Below, one piece after another: positions 45,285 to 54,964 of a stretch of DNA of 64,000 nt. Position 1 is the first letter of the stretch. Each line of letters starts with the position of its first letter. The position numbers and the translations under genes were made by a program. The DNA lies in the NCBI RefSeq assembly GCF_002993285.1, contig NZ_CP027433.1:1550001-1614000 (forward strand). The letters run 5' to 3'. The DNA is from Gordonia iterans (GTDB lineage: Bacteria > Actinomycetota > Actinomycetes > Mycobacteriales > Mycobacteriaceae). The notes under the pieces were generated by a model. The model had not been told where the DNA came from, did no database searches, and saw only the letters and a program-made list of their open reading frames with translations.

Positions 45285-45929
45285 ATGACGACGTACGACG
45301 ACGAGGCGCCCGCCGCGCACAGCCTTTCGGCGAAGGGCCGTCGCCGTCGCATGAGCCCCGCGGAGCGGCGGCGCCAGCTGCTCGATCTCGGGCTCGCCCT
45401 CAGCAGGGAGCTGCGGCCGGAGGACGTCACCATGGACGCGGTCGCGGAGGCGGCCGGGGTATCCCGGGGCCTGATGTTCCATTACTTCGAGTCCAAGCAG
45501 GACTTTCAGTTGGCGATTCTGCGGGAGCAGGGTGATGAGATGCTCGCGTTGACCCGTCCGCCCGCGGGTCTTGACGATCCCGCCGAGATCGCGGCGGCCG
45601 CGCTCGCCGCCTACGTCGAGTACGTGGAGGTGAACCCGACCGCGTACGCCTCGGTGCTGCGCGGGGCGCTCAGCGCCGATCCGAAGATGCGGGCGGTGAC
45701 CGAGGAGACCCGGGCCGCGGTGGCTCGCCGGGTGCTCGCCTTCGCCCCGGCGATGGGCATCGAAGTGACGCCCACGGTCGAAGCGGCGGTGCTGGGATGG
45801 ATCGCGTTCGTCGAGGACGTCATGACCCGGTGGATCGCCGACCCGGTGATGAGCCGTGATCAGGTGCTCGCCCTGATCACGTCGTCGCTGCTGGCGCTCG
45901 CCGGCGCCGCCGCCTCCGTCGACGCGTAG
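45285..45929 (+). CDS. TetR-family regulator divergent from the monooxygenase
   Basis: 214 residues. Basic N-terminus, then helix-turn-helix at about 20-70 (MSPAERRRQLLDLGLALSRE, VTMDAVAEAAGVSRGLMFHY, FESK). The C-terminal domain is rich in Ala/Glu helices. It is divergently arranged from the monooxygenase and dehydrogenase genes with a shared 77-bp region that holds two back-to-back promoters and a dyad. It is therefore probably their repressor and its own. The inducer is unknown. Confidence 0.87.
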   Translation: MTTYDDEAPAAHSLSAKGRRRRMSPAERRRQLLDLGLALSRELRPEDVTMDAVAEAAGVSRGLMFHYFESKQDFQLAILREQGDEMLALTRPPAGLDDPAEIAAAALAAYVEYVEVNPTAYASVLRGALSADPKMRAVTEETRAAVARRVLAFAPAMGIEVTPTVEAAVLGWIAFVEDVMTRWIADPVMSRDQVLALITSSLLALAGAAASVDA

Positions 45930-45941
45930 GGCCCGCACACG

Positions 45942-46024
45942 GATCGAGCGGAGCCGAGGGATCTCGACTCCGCTCGATCAGCGAGGACTGCTCGATCAGC
46001 GAGGGACTGCTCGATCAGCGAGGT
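45942..46024. repeat. Inverted repeat and three short tandem repeats between convergent genes
   Basis: GATCGAGCGGAG (45942-45953) and CTCCGCTCGATC (45968-45979) form a perfect 12-bp stem. CTCGATCAGCGAGGACTG is then repeated nearly three times (45973-46024). The minus strand of 45964-45985 is 20/22 identical to the core repeat inserted twice in the ABC exporter gene at 50831-50925. It may also act as a terminator. Confidence 0.75.
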
Positions 46025-46025
46025 G

Positions 46026-49000
46026 TCAGCTGAAGGCCTCGTCGATGATCTCGGCCTGCTCCACCGCGTGCACCTTCGACGAGCCCGACGACGGCGCCGA
46101 CATCGGTCGGCGCGAGATCCGCCGCAGGCCCGAGAGCAGATCGGGAAGCAGGTCCGGCAGCCACAGTCCCAGGAACGGCCACGGACCCTGGTTGGCCGGC
46201 TCCTCCTGAACCCACACGAAGTCCTTCGCGTTCGGGTACTGCGACAGGGTACGGGCCAGCCGGCGGTGCGGCACCGGGTGCAGCTGCTCGATCCGGACGA
46301 TCGCGATGTCGCTGCGATCGTCCTTCTTGGCGCGAGCAGCCAGTTCCCAGTAGAGCTTGCCGGACACCAGCAGGACGCGCTCGACACCGGCGCGGTCGAG
46401 CTGGCTGCCCTCGCCCTTGAAGTTGCCCGCGAAGCGGGGATCGTCGCGCACCGACAGGAACTTGCCCTCGGTGAACTCATCGAGAGGCGAGACCGCGGCC
46501 TTGTTGCGGAGCATCGACTTCGGCGTGAAGACGATCAGCGGGCGGCTGATGCCGTCGTGCACGTGGCGGCGCAGCAGATGGAAGTAGCTGGCCGGGGTGG
46601 AGGGGAGCGCCACGGTCATCGACCCCTCGGCGCACAGCTGCAGGAAGCGCTCGATGCGGCCCGACGTGTGGTCCGGGCCCTGGCCCTCGTGACCGTGCGG
46701 CAGCAGCAGCACGACGTCGCTGCGCTGGCCCCACTTGGCCTCTCCCGAGCTGATGAACTCGTCGATGATCGACTGGGCCCCGTTGACGAAGTCTCCGAAC
46801 TGAGCCTCCCAGAGGACCAACGCCTCGGGATTCCCGATCGCGTAGCCGTACTCGAAGCCGAGGACGGCGAACTCGCTCAGCGGGGAGTCGTAGACCAGGA
46901 AGCGGCCCGGGCCCTCGGTGGCGATGGTGTTGAGCGGGGTGTACTCCGAACCGTTCTCGCGGTCGATCAGCACCGAATGGCGCTGGGTGAAGGTGCCGCG
47001 CCGCGAGTCCTGGCCGGACAGGCGGACCGTGATGCCCTCCTCGACGAGGGTGCCGAAGGCGAGCAGCTCGGCGAAGGCCCAGTCCACGTCGCCGCCCTGC
47101 GACATCTCCAGCCGGCGTTCGAGCACCGGCTTCACCCGCGGATGCGGCGTGAAGCCCTCCGGGACGTTGGCGAAGGCCTCGCCGATCTTGGCCAGCGCGG
47201 CCTGCGGCACGGCGGTCTTCAGGTTCACCTGGAGTTCCTGGTCGGCCAGGATCGACGGCGACGGCTCTGGCCGGAACCGATCGAGCTCCTTGACCTCGAC
47301 GAAGACCCGCTCCAACTGCCCCTGGTAGTCGCGCAGGGCGTCCTCGGCCTCCTTGGTGGAGATGTCGCCACGACCGATCAGCGATTCGGTGTAGCTCTTG
47401 CGGACGCTGCGGAGGCTGTCGATCACGTCGTACATGGCCGGCTGGGTCATCGACGGATCGTCGCCCTCGTTGTGTCCGCGACGGCGGTAGCAGACCAGGT
47501 CGATCACCACGTCGCGGTTGAACGCCTCGCGGTAGTCGACGGCCAGCTGAGCCGCCCACACGCAGGCCTCGGGGTCGTCGCCGTTGACGTGCAGGATCGG
47601 CGCTCCGATCATCTTGGCGACGTCGGTGCAGTACTGCGTGGACCGTGAGTACTCGGGGGCGGTGGTGAAGCCGACCTGGTTGTTGACCACGATGTGCACG
47701 GTGCCGCCGGTGCGGTAGCCCTCGAGCATCGACAGGTTGAGGGTCTCGGGCACCACGCCCTGCCCGGCGAACGCGGCGTCGCCGTGCAGCATCAGCGGGA
47801 GGATGTCGAACTGCTGCTCTACGGGCAGCATGTCCTGCTTGGCGCGGACGATGCCTTCCAGCACCGGGTCGACGGCCTCCAGGTGGCTGGGGTTGGCGGT
47901 CAGCGAGACGTTGATCTCGTTGTCGCCGAACATCTGGTAGTAGACGCCCTCGGCGCCGAGGTGGTACTTCACGTCGCCGGAGCCGTGCGCCTGCGCGTTG
48001 CCCAGATTGCCCTCGAACTCGGTGAAGATCTTGGAGTAGGGCTTGCCGACGATGTTGGCCAGCACGTTGAGGCGGCCGCGGTGCGGCATGCCGATGATGA
48101 CCTCTTGCAGGCTGTGCTCGGCGCTGCGGTCGATCACCGCGTCCATCATCGGGATCACCGACTCGGCGCCCTCCAGCGAGAAGCGCTTCTGGCCGACGTA
48201 CTTGGTCTGCAAGAAGGTCTCGAAGGCCTCGGCGGCGTTGAGCTTGGACAGGATGTACTTCTGCTCGGCGACCGGCGGCTTGACGTGCTTCACCTCGACC
48301 CGCTCCTGCAGCCAGCGCTGCTGTTCGGGGTCGAGGATGTGGGTGTACTCCACGCCGACGTGGCGGCAGTACGCATCGCGCAGGATCGAGAGCACGTCGC
48401 GCAGCTTCATCCGCTGCTGGCCGTGGAAGCCGCCGACGTTGAACGTGCGGTCCAGGTCCCACAGGGTGAGGCCGTAGGTCAGGACGTCGAGGTCGGGATG
48501 GGCGGCGCGGGCATCGCTCTCCATCATCAGCGGATCGGTGTCGGCCATCAGGTGGCCGCGGCTGCGGTACGCGGCGATCAACTCGAGGACGCGGGTGTTC
48601 TTGTCCACCGCGCCGGCCGGGATGTCGCGGCGCCAGCGGATCGGCTCGTACGGGATGTGGAGCGCGGTGAAGATCTCGTCCCAGAACGCGTCGTCGAGGA
48701 TCAGGTGGTGGATGCGGCGCAGGAAGTCGCCGGACTCGGCGCCCTGGATGATGCGGTGGTCGTAGGTGGAGGTGAGGGTCATCACCTTGCCGACGCCGGC
48801 GTCGGCGAGCTGCTCGTCGCTGGAGCCCTGGAACTCGGCCGGGTACTCCATCGCGCCGGCGCCGATGATGGCGCCCTGGCCCGGCATCAGGCGGGGCACC
48901 GAGTGCACGGTGCCGATGGTGCCCGGGTTGGTCAGCGAGATGGTGACGCCGGAGAAGTCCTCGGCGGTCAGCTTGCCCTCGCGGGCGCGACGGACGATGT

Positions 49001-49832
49001 CCTCGTAGGCGGCCCAGAACTCGCCGAAGCCCATCGTCTCGCAGCCCTTGATGGCGGCGACCACCAGCGTGCGGGTGCCGCCCTTGCCCGGGAGGTCGAT
49101 GGCGAGGCCGAGATTGGTGTGGGCGGGGGTGACGACGTTCGGCTTGCCGTCGATCTCGCTGAAGTGCCGGTTCAGGTTCGGGAAGTCCTTGAGGGCCTGC
49201 ACGATCGCGTAGCCCAGGATGTGGGTGAAGCTGACCTTGCCGCCTCGGGTGCGCGCCAGCTGGTTGTTGATGACGATGCGGTTGTCGATCATCAGCTTGA
49301 CCGGGATGGCCCGGACGCTGGTGGCGGTGGGCACCTCGAGCGAGGCGTTCATGTTCTTGACGATGGCGGCCGCGGGACCGCGGATCACCTTGGCCTCGTC
49401 CGCGACGGGATCGGCGGTCCGCTTGTTCGCGGCGGCGGTGCGGCTGACGCCGGAGGCGGCCTTGGAACCGGCGGACTGAGCGGGCGGCGCCTTGCGCGCC
49501 GCGGACTGCGGACCGCGCTCGGGCTCGGCGTCCAGGGTGAGGCCGGGCTTGGACGGCGTGGAGGCGGCGGCTTGCGCGGGCGCCTGGGCGGGGGCCGCAG
49601 TCCGTGGGGCCGGGGTCGGCTGGGCCGCTGCCTCCGGCGCGGGTGCGGCGGAGGCGGGCTCGGCCGGTGCGGCGGGAGTCGAGGAGGCGCCGCTGCCGTT
49701 GGGCTTGTAGGACTTGAGGAGTTCGTGCCAACTGGGATCGACCGATCCCGGGTCGGTCTGGAATCGTTGGTACATCTCCTCGACCAACCACTCGTTCTGC
49801 CCGTAGTCGGTCTCGGATGTCGAACTGCTCAC
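46026..49832 (-). CDS. kgd: Multifunctional 2-oxoglutarate decarboxylase/dehydrogenase E1-E2 (Kgd)
   Basis: 1268 residues. The order matches mycobacterial Kgd (Rv1248c): a short N-terminal E1o tail ([20 protein letters not shown]), an Ala/Pro-rich linker, an E2o-like acyltransferase domain ([17 protein letters not shown]), then a ThDP-dependent E1 ([54 protein letters not shown]). The C-terminus is [20 protein letters not shown]. It decarboxylates 2-oxoglutarate in the TCA cycle and is controlled in this order by the GarA/OdhI protein (not in this window). GTG 49832 gives the conserved start. Confidence 0.95.
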   Translation of the reverse strand: MSSSTSETDYGQNEWLVEEMYQRFQTDPGSVDPSWHELLKSYKPNGSGASSTPAAPAEPASAAPAPEAAAQPTPAPRTAAPAQAPAQAAASTPSKPGLTLDAEPERGPQSAARKAPPAQSAGSKAASGVSRTAAANKRTADPVADEAKVIRGPAAAIVKNMNASLEVPTATSVRAIPVKLMIDNRIVINNQLARTRGGKVSFTHILGYAIVQALKDFPNLNRHFSEIDGKPNVVTPAHTNLGLAIDLPGKGGTRTLVVAAIKGCETMGFGEFWAAYEDIVRRAREGKLTAEDFSGVTISLTNPGTIGTVHSVPRLMPGQGAIIGAGAMEYPAEFQGSSDEQLADAGVGKVMTLTSTYDHRIIQGAESGDFLRRIHHLILDDAFWDEIFTALHIPYEPIRWRRDIPAGAVDKNTRVLELIAAYRSRGHLMADTDPLMMESDARAAHPDLDVLTYGLTLWDLDRTFNVGGFHGQQRMKLRDVLSILRDAYCRHVGVEYTHILDPEQQRWLQERVEVKHVKPPVAEQKYILSKLNAAEAFETFLQTKYVGQKRFSLEGAESVIPMMDAVIDRSAEHSLQEVIIGMPHRGRLNVLANIVGKPYSKIFTEFEGNLGNAQAHGSGDVKYHLGAEGVYYQMFGDNEINVSLTANPSHLEAVDPVLEGIVRAKQDMLPVEQQFDILPLMLHGDAAFAGQGVVPETLNLSMLEGYRTGGTVHIVVNNQVGFTTAPEYSRSTQYCTDVAKMIGAPILHVNGDDPEACVWAAQLAVDYREAFNRDVVIDLVCYRRRGHNEGDDPSMTQPAMYDVIDSLRSVRKSYTESLIGRGDISTKEAEDALRDYQGQLERVFVEVKELDRFRPEPSPSILADQELQVNLKTAVPQAALAKIGEAFANVPEGFTPHPRVKPVLERRLEMSQGGDVDWAFAELLAFGTLVEEGITVRLSGQDSRRGTFTQRHSVLIDRENGSEYTPLNTIATEGPGRFLVYDSPLSEFAVLGFEYGYAIGNPEALVLWEAQFGDFVNGAQSIIDEFISSGEAKWGQRSDVVLLLPHGHEGQGPDHTSGRIERFLQLCAEGSMTVALPSTPASYFHLLRRHVHDGISRPLIVFTPKSMLRNKAAVSPLDEFTEGKFLSVRDDPRFAGNFKGEGSQLDRAGVERVLLVSGKLYWELAARAKKDDRSDIAIVRIEQLHPVPHRRLARTLSQYPNAKDFVWVQEEPANQGPWPFLGLWLPDLLPDLLSGLRRISRRPMSAPSSGSSKVHAVEQAEIIDEAFS

Positions 49833-49998
49833 AGCGTCGTCTCGCCTCTTAAGTGCTCGGGTGTGTTGTTCATCGCACGGCCGGCGCGCAGTCGGGAAGA
49901 ACACGTGCCCGGCCAACCGTCGATGTTACGCGCCGCGCGCCGCTCTCGCCTGGTCTTGTCGACCGAACCCGGGGTGACCGACGAGTAAGTGGCGGGAA

Positions 49999-52900
49999 TC
50001 ACGGCGCGACGCCGGAACGGGTCGTCGATTCGGCGGACTCGGCACCGGTTGACTCGGCGTCGTCGGACTGGGCGTCGTCGGACTGGGCGTCGTCGGGTTC
50101 GGTGCCCGCCGCCCACAGCGCCGCGTACGCGCCACCGGCGGCGAGGAGGTCGTCGTGGGTGCCGAGCTCGACGATCTCGCCGCCGGAGACCACCGCGACC
50201 CGGTCGGCACGGGCGGCGGTGGCGAGCCGATGGGCGACGATGACGCTGGTGCGTCTGCTCCGCAGGGCCGTCGCCGCGGCGAGGACCTGTGCCTCGGTGG
50301 CCTGGTCGAGGTGGGCGGTGGCCTCGTCGAGCAGGATCAGGTCCGGTTCGACGAGTTCGGCCCGCGCCAGCGCGATCAGTTGGCGCTGTCCCGAGGAGAG
50401 GCTGCGCCCGCGTTCGGTCACCGGTGTGCGCATCCCGGTGGGCAGTCCGGCGATCATCGCCGAGGCGCCGACTCGTCGCGCGGCCTCGGCGATCTGCTCA
50501 CGGGTCGCATCCGGCCGGCCGTAGGCGATGTTGTCGGCCACGGTCCCGGCGAACAGGTGCGCCTCCTGGGGGACGACGCCGAGCCGGGCGCGGTAGCGGT
50601 GCAGATCGAGGTCGCGCAGATCGTCGCCGTCGAACGTGATGCGGCCGTGCGTGGGGTCGTAGAACCGCGCGAGCAGTTTGACCACGGTCGACTTGCCGGC
50701 GCCGGTCGGCCCGACGAGCGCCAGCGAGGTGCCCGGCTCCAGGTGCAGGTCCACCTGGTGCAGCGCGTCGGTCTGTGCGCCGGCGTACCGGAACGAGACC
50801 CCGTCCAGACAGACCCGGGCGCCTCCCCGGTCGTCTCGCTGGTTGAGCGGAGTCGAAACCGCCTGTCGATCGGTCGGCGGGGTGTGATCGTCTCGCTGGT
50901 TGAGCGGAGTCGAAACCGCCTGTCGCTCGACCAGGGAGCTCGGGGTGCCCAGCAGATCGCCGATCCGGCGGAGGCCGACCGCGGCCTGCTGGTAGGCGTC
51001 GAACACTGTGGTGAGCTGCTGGACCGGGCCGAACAGCAAGGCCAGGTACAGCACAAAGGCCACCAGCGTGCCGGCCGAGAGGCCCCCTTGCGCGATCTGG
51101 TGTGCGCCGACGCCGATCGCGACGGCGGCGGCGACGTCCGCGCAGAAGGTGATGAACGGGAAGTACAGGGCGACGGCGCGTTGGCTGACCATGCGGGCGG
51201 CCACCCAGGCGTCCGACCGCCGGGCGAAGCGCTCGCGCGCGATCTCGGTGTGTCGGTAGGCGCGCGTGGGGGTCAGCGCGGCGATGTTCTCCTGGAAGTC
51301 CGCGTTGACCGCGGACACCAGTTCCCGCGCCCTGGTGTACGCGTCGCCGGCGACGCGCCGGAACCAGACGGTCGCGAGGGCGAGGATCGGGAACACCGGA
51401 ACGATCGCCAGAGCGAGGCGCCAGTCGGTCGCCAGCAGGGCGGCGAGGACGCCGAACACGGTGAGCAGCGCGACCACCGCGTTGGTCAGCGAGGTCTGAA
51501 TGAAGTTCGAGAGAGCGTCGACGTCGGTGGTCATCCGCGTCATGATCCGCCCGGACAGTTCGCGCTCGTAGTAGTCGAGGCCGAGTCTCTGCAGGTGGGC
51601 GTAGCTGCGCACGCGCAGGCCGTAGAGCACGCGCTCCCCGGCGCGGGCCGCGAACACGGTGTTCACCGCGCCGGCCGCCCAGCCCAGCACCACCAGGACC
51701 ACGCCGGCCGCCGTGGCCGCCCACAGCACGTCGGCGTGCTGGGCGGCGGCCGCGTCGAGCACCACGCGTGCCAACGACGGGAAGGCGAGGCCGATCAGGG
51801 TGTCGAGCACCACGGTCGCCAGCACCACGATCAGGAGGCCGCGGACCGGCCGCAGGATCTGGCGGAGGGAGAACGAGGGATCCTCCCGTCGCGCGGCGTC
51901 GACGTCGACGCGCGGGTCCTCGTCGGCCGGCGGCAGCGCGGCGACGGCCGCTTCGAGTTCGGGGGTGGCCGGGACCGCGCCGAGCGCACTCGCGATCTGG
52001 CCGCCGCCCCCGCCGCCGGGGGCGCCCGGCCGGGACTTCGCGGCGCTCACCTGAGTGCGGGCGGGTTCGGGGACTGGCGCGTCGTCCGGCCAGAGCTGCG
52101 CCGCAGTCGGTTCGGGGGAACTCGCCCGGGAATGGTCGGCCGACGGTTCGGACGGCGCCAGCGGCGACATCAGTTCCCGGAAGCGCGCGCACCGGGCGTC
52201 GAGTTCGGCCACCGTGCCGACGTCGACGATCCGACCGCCGTCGAGCACCGCGACCCGATCGGCGACAGCCAGCGTGGATCGGCGATGCGCCAGCACCAGC
52301 ATCGTGGTCGGACCGGCGCCCTCGTCCGTCCCGGTGCTGCGCAGCCGACCGAGGATGTCGGTCTCGGTGATCGCGTCCACGGCGGAGGTGGCGTCGTCGA
52401 GCACGAGGATGCGGGGCCGCGCGTGGAACGCGCGTGCCAGGGCGATCCGCTGCCGTTGTCCGCCGGAGAGGGTGAGGCCGCGTTCGCCGACGGGGCTGGC
52501 GAAGCCCTCGGGAAGCGCCTCGACGAACCCCGTGGCCGCGGCCCGGTCGGTGGCGACTCGGAGGGCGGGGTCGTCCGGCGGCGGGGGTGGGAGCGGGCCG
52601 AGGGCCACGTTGGCCGCGACGGTGTCCGAGTAGAGGAAGGGCTCGTCGAAGGCGACCGCCATCGCCGCGTGCAGCGCATCCGGGGCGAGGGCGCCGACGT
52701 CGTACGTCCGCCCGGCCTGATCGACGACGGCGACGGTGCCGGAATCGGCCGGATAGGTGCCGTCGAACAGGGACACCAGCGACGACTTGCCCGATCCGGG
52801 ACCGCCGACCACCGCGACGCACTCGCCGGGGGCGACGGTCAGGCTGACGCCGCTCAGTACGGGGCGGCCGCCGTGGGCGAAGTGGACGTCGTCCAGGGCG

Positions 52901-53907
52901 AGGCCGAGCGGACCGTCGGGGAGCGTCTCGGTGTTGTCGAGCGCCGGGTCGCGCGGATGGTCGATGACGCCGAACACGCGGTCGGCGGAGGCGGCGGCGA
53001 GCTGGGAGGCCACGACCAGATTGGTCAGGATGCGGGCCAGGGCGGTCATGGTGGCGAGGTAGGTGGCGAAGGCCAGAAAGGTGCCGGCGGTGAGCTCGCC
53101 GCGCAGGGTCAGCCAGCCGCCGACGGCGATCACCAGCACCAGACCGAGTTGCGGCACGGCGCTCAGGGTGGGGGTGAAGCGCGCGGACAGGCGCGCGGCG
53201 CGCAGGCGCAGCCGATACAGGGTGCCGCCCAGAGCGGTGAGCTCGTCGGTGGCTCGTCGTTCCTGGCCGAAACCCTTGACCACGCGGACTCCGGTCACGG
53301 TCTCTTCGACGTGGCCGGCCAGTTCGGCCGCGGCCTGCTGCGCGGACCAGGTGGCGGCGAACAGACGGCGACGGCCGCGGTAGGCCACCAACGCGATCAG
53401 GGGCACCATCGTCAGTGTGACCAGGGTCAGCAGCGGCGAGAGCCACCACATGATGCCGATGGCCAGAACCGCCTGCACCGCACCGCCGAGGGCGAGCGGC
53501 GTCATCGCGAGGAGGCTCTGCACCACCTGGAGGTCGGAGATCGACCGGGACACCACCTGCCCGGTGCGGATGGAGTCCTGCGCCCGGCCGTCGACGTGCA
53601 GGAGCGTGTCGAGCATGGACCGCCGCAGGTCGTCCTGGACGACGATGGAGAGTCGTCCGGCGGTCAGCCGCCGCCCGAACTGGCACGCGTAGCGCACCAG
53701 CGCGGCCGCCAGGAGCAAGGCGATCAGCACGCCCAGGGCCGGGCCGCCGGTGACGGCGCCGGTCGCGTGGTCGATGGCCGCGCGGGCCAGCAGCGGGGCG
53801 GTCAGGTCCACCGCCACCGCCCCCAGCGTCACGGCGGCGGTGACGACGGCGAGCCTGCGGTGGCGCCAGCAGCGGCCCGCCAGCCGGGCGATCGGCCCAG
53901 GTGTCAA
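49999..53907 (-). CDS. Single-chain (fused) ABC exporter with asymmetric ATP sites
   Basis: 1302 residues: TMD1 (about 10-310), NBD1 (335-570), a Pro/Gly-rich linker, TMD2 (690-985), NBD2 (1030-1265). NBD1 has GGPGSGKSS, LSGGQ and LVLDDATSAVD, where Asp replaces the catalytic Glu; its Q-loop Gln is also Asp (FDEPFLYSD). NBD2 has GPTGAGKST, DEATAHLD with the Glu, but LSSGQ. One composite site is therefore degenerate and one intact, as in heterodimeric exporters such as mycobacterial Rv1272c/Rv1273c, here joined in one chain. The substrate is unknown. TTG start overlapping the EcsC-like gene. Residues 995-1026 are repeat-derived. Confidence 0.88.
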   Translation of the reverse strand: MTPGPIARLAGRCWRHRRLAVVTAAVTLGAVAVDLTAPLLARAAIDHATGAVTGGPALGVLIALLLAAALVRYACQFGRRLTAGRLSIVVQDDLRRSMLDTLLHVDGRAQDSIRTGQVVSRSISDLQVVQSLLAMTPLALGGAVQAVLAIGIMWWLSPLLTLVTLTMVPLIALVAYRGRRRLFAATWSAQQAAAELAGHVEETVTGVRVVKGFGQERRATDELTALGGTLYRLRLRAARLSARFTPTLSAVPQLGLVLVIAVGGWLTLRGELTAGTFLAFATYLATMTALARILTNLVVASQLAAASADRVFGVIDHPRDPALDNTETLPDGPLGLALDDVHFAHGGRPVLSGVSLTVAPGECVAVVGGPGSGKSSLVSLFDGTYPADSGTVAVVDQAGRTYDVGALAPDALHAAMAVAFDEPFLYSDTVAANVALGPLPPPPPDDPALRVATDRAAATGFVEALPEGFASPVGERGLTLSGGQRQRIALARAFHARPRILVLDDATSAVDAITETDILGRLRSTGTDEGAGPTTMLVLAHRRSTLAVADRVAVLDGGRIVDVGTVAELDARCARFRELMSPLAPSEPSADHSRASSPEPTAAQLWPDDAPVPEPARTQVSAAKSRPGAPGGGGGGQIASALGAVPATPELEAAVAALPPADEDPRVDVDAARREDPSFSLRQILRPVRGLLIVVLATVVLDTLIGLAFPSLARVVLDAAAAQHADVLWAATAAGVVLVVLGWAAGAVNTVFAARAGERVLYGLRVRSYAHLQRLGLDYYERELSGRIMTRMTTDVDALSNFIQTSLTNAVVALLTVFGVLAALLATDWRLALAIVPVFPILALATVWFRRVAGDAYTRARELVSAVNADFQENIAALTPTRAYRHTEIARERFARRSDAWVAARMVSQRAVALYFPFITFCADVAAAVAIGVGAHQIAQGGLSAGTLVAFVLYLALLFGPVQQLTTVFDAYQQAAVGLRRIGDLLGTPSSLVERQAVSTPLNQRDDHTPPTDRQAVSTPLNQRDDRGGARVCLDGVSFRYAGAQTDALHQVDLHLEPGTSLALVGPTGAGKSTVVKLLARFYDPTHGRITFDGDDLRDLDLHRYRARLGVVPQEAHLFAGTVADNIAYGRPDATREQIAEAARRVGASAMIAGLPTGMRTPVTERGRSLSSGQRQLIALARAELVEPDLILLDEATAHLDQATEAQVLAAATALRSRRTSVIVAHRLATAARADRVAVVSGGEIVELGTHDDLLAAGGAYAALWAAGTEPDDAQSDDAQSDDAESTGAESAESTTRSGVAP
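50831..50925 (-). repeat. Duplicated repeat inside the ABC exporter coding region
   Basis: A 38-bp sequence starting TCGTCTCGCTGGTTGAGCGG occurs exactly twice, at 50831-50868 and 50888-50925. The 57-bp period (19 codons) keeps the frame. It encodes RQAVSTPLNQRDD twice, just before NBD2. The core matches repeats at 45964-45985 and 59528-59568. Confidence 0.9.
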
Positions 53908-54758
53908 AGACGCTCGCCGTCGATCGACCGGAGGCCGCGGGATCCGGTGACGGACGCCGGCTCGACGACGGTGCCGTCGATGTCCCAGAAGCGGGGAGGC
54001 GGTCCGAAGGCCTGGCGCGCGTTGCGCAGCACCAGGGTGCCCAGTGCGCGGTTGCCCGCGCCGCCGACCGCCGCACCGATCCCGCCGGGGATCAGCTTGC
54101 CGGCCAGGATGGGCGCGCGACGGATCGCGAACTTCTTCACCATGCGCTTGGTCAGGACGTTGTTCAGGGCGGTCAGCCGCTTGGTCGAGAGGGCCGGGCC
54201 GGCCAGCCGCGTGAGGGCGTCGGTGCCGCGGACACCGGCGACCTTGCCCAGGGCGGTGATGCCCTCCTCGCCCATGGCCACCGAGAGGACCAGTGCTCGT
54301 CGTCGTTCCGACTCCTGCGGGGAGATCCCGTACACCTCGGCGGTCGCCAGCGCGAGCAGGGCGGAGGCCTCGATGAAGACGGCGGTGTCGGCGCTGAGCG
54401 CCGAGATCGCGGCGACGGTGCCGACACCGGGGATCGACGCGGTCGCGCCCACGGCGCCGCCGGACACGGTCACGGTGTTGAGGTAGCGCCGTTCGATGCG
54501 GCGCAGCAACTGCTCGGGGGAGTCGTTCGGGTACTTCTCGCGGAGCCGGGCGACGTACTTGGCGACGGCCGGCTCCTGCAGGCGATGGGCCTTCTCGACG
54601 ATGCGCTTGACCAGCGAAACCGCGCGGGTGTCGTTCTCGTCCGGGTCGGCCGCCAGGGCAGCGACGGCGGTGTCTCCGACGGGAACGGGGGACTGCGCGC
54701 CGCGGTAGACGTCGAGCTGGGCGTGCGGATCGGCGGCTGACTTCTTCTTACGCAACAT
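53904..54758 (-). CDS. EcsC-like protein of unknown function
   Basis: 284 residues. A helical N-terminal region (SLVKRIVEKAHRLQEPAVAK) leads to a glycine/alanine-rich, weakly hydrophobic segment (GGAVGATASIPGVGTVAAIS; DTAVFIEASALLALATAEVY) typical of EcsC-family proteins, then GKLIPGGIGAAVGGAGNRAL. EcsC proteins were named from a locus beside an ABC exporter in Bacillus; here too the gene is directly upstream of an ABC exporter and overlaps its start (TTGA), so the products are probably made in step. No catalytic residues are recognised. Confidence 0.72.
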   Translation of the reverse strand: MLRKKKSAADPHAQLDVYRGAQSPVPVGDTAVAALAADPDENDTRAVSLVKRIVEKAHRLQEPAVAKYVARLREKYPNDSPEQLLRRIERRYLNTVTVSGGAVGATASIPGVGTVAAISALSADTAVFIEASALLALATAEVYGISPQESERRRALVLSVAMGEEGITALGKVAGVRGTDALTRLAGPALSTKRLTALNNVLTKRMVKKFAIRRAPILAGKLIPGGIGAAVGGAGNRALGTLVLRNARQAFGPPPRFWDIDGTVVEPASVTGSRGLRSIDGERL

Positions 54759-54964
54759 GGGTGATGCTCCGTTCTGGTCCGGGGCGCTGTCGGGTCCGCG
54801 GACAACATCGTTCCAACGCTCCGGCGGGGTCGGCTGTTCCCTCGCCGGGGGTGTCGTCCATCACCGTCGTTCCGGGGTGGTGGTCGGTCTCCAGGCTATG
54901 CCAGAGTGACCGATGCGCGCCGCGTCGTGAGGGACGACGGCCAGGAGAGACGAGGCTGCCCGGT

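Noticed and set aside
49833-49916. N-terminal extension of Kgd to 49916
   Set aside because: The extra 28 residues are not protein-like and the conserved Kgd start follows the GTG at 49832.
50155-54486. Plus-strand open frame of over 1400 codons
   Set aside because: It is antisense to the ABC exporter and EcsC-like genes; composition is that of a GC-rich shadow frame with no recognisable motif.
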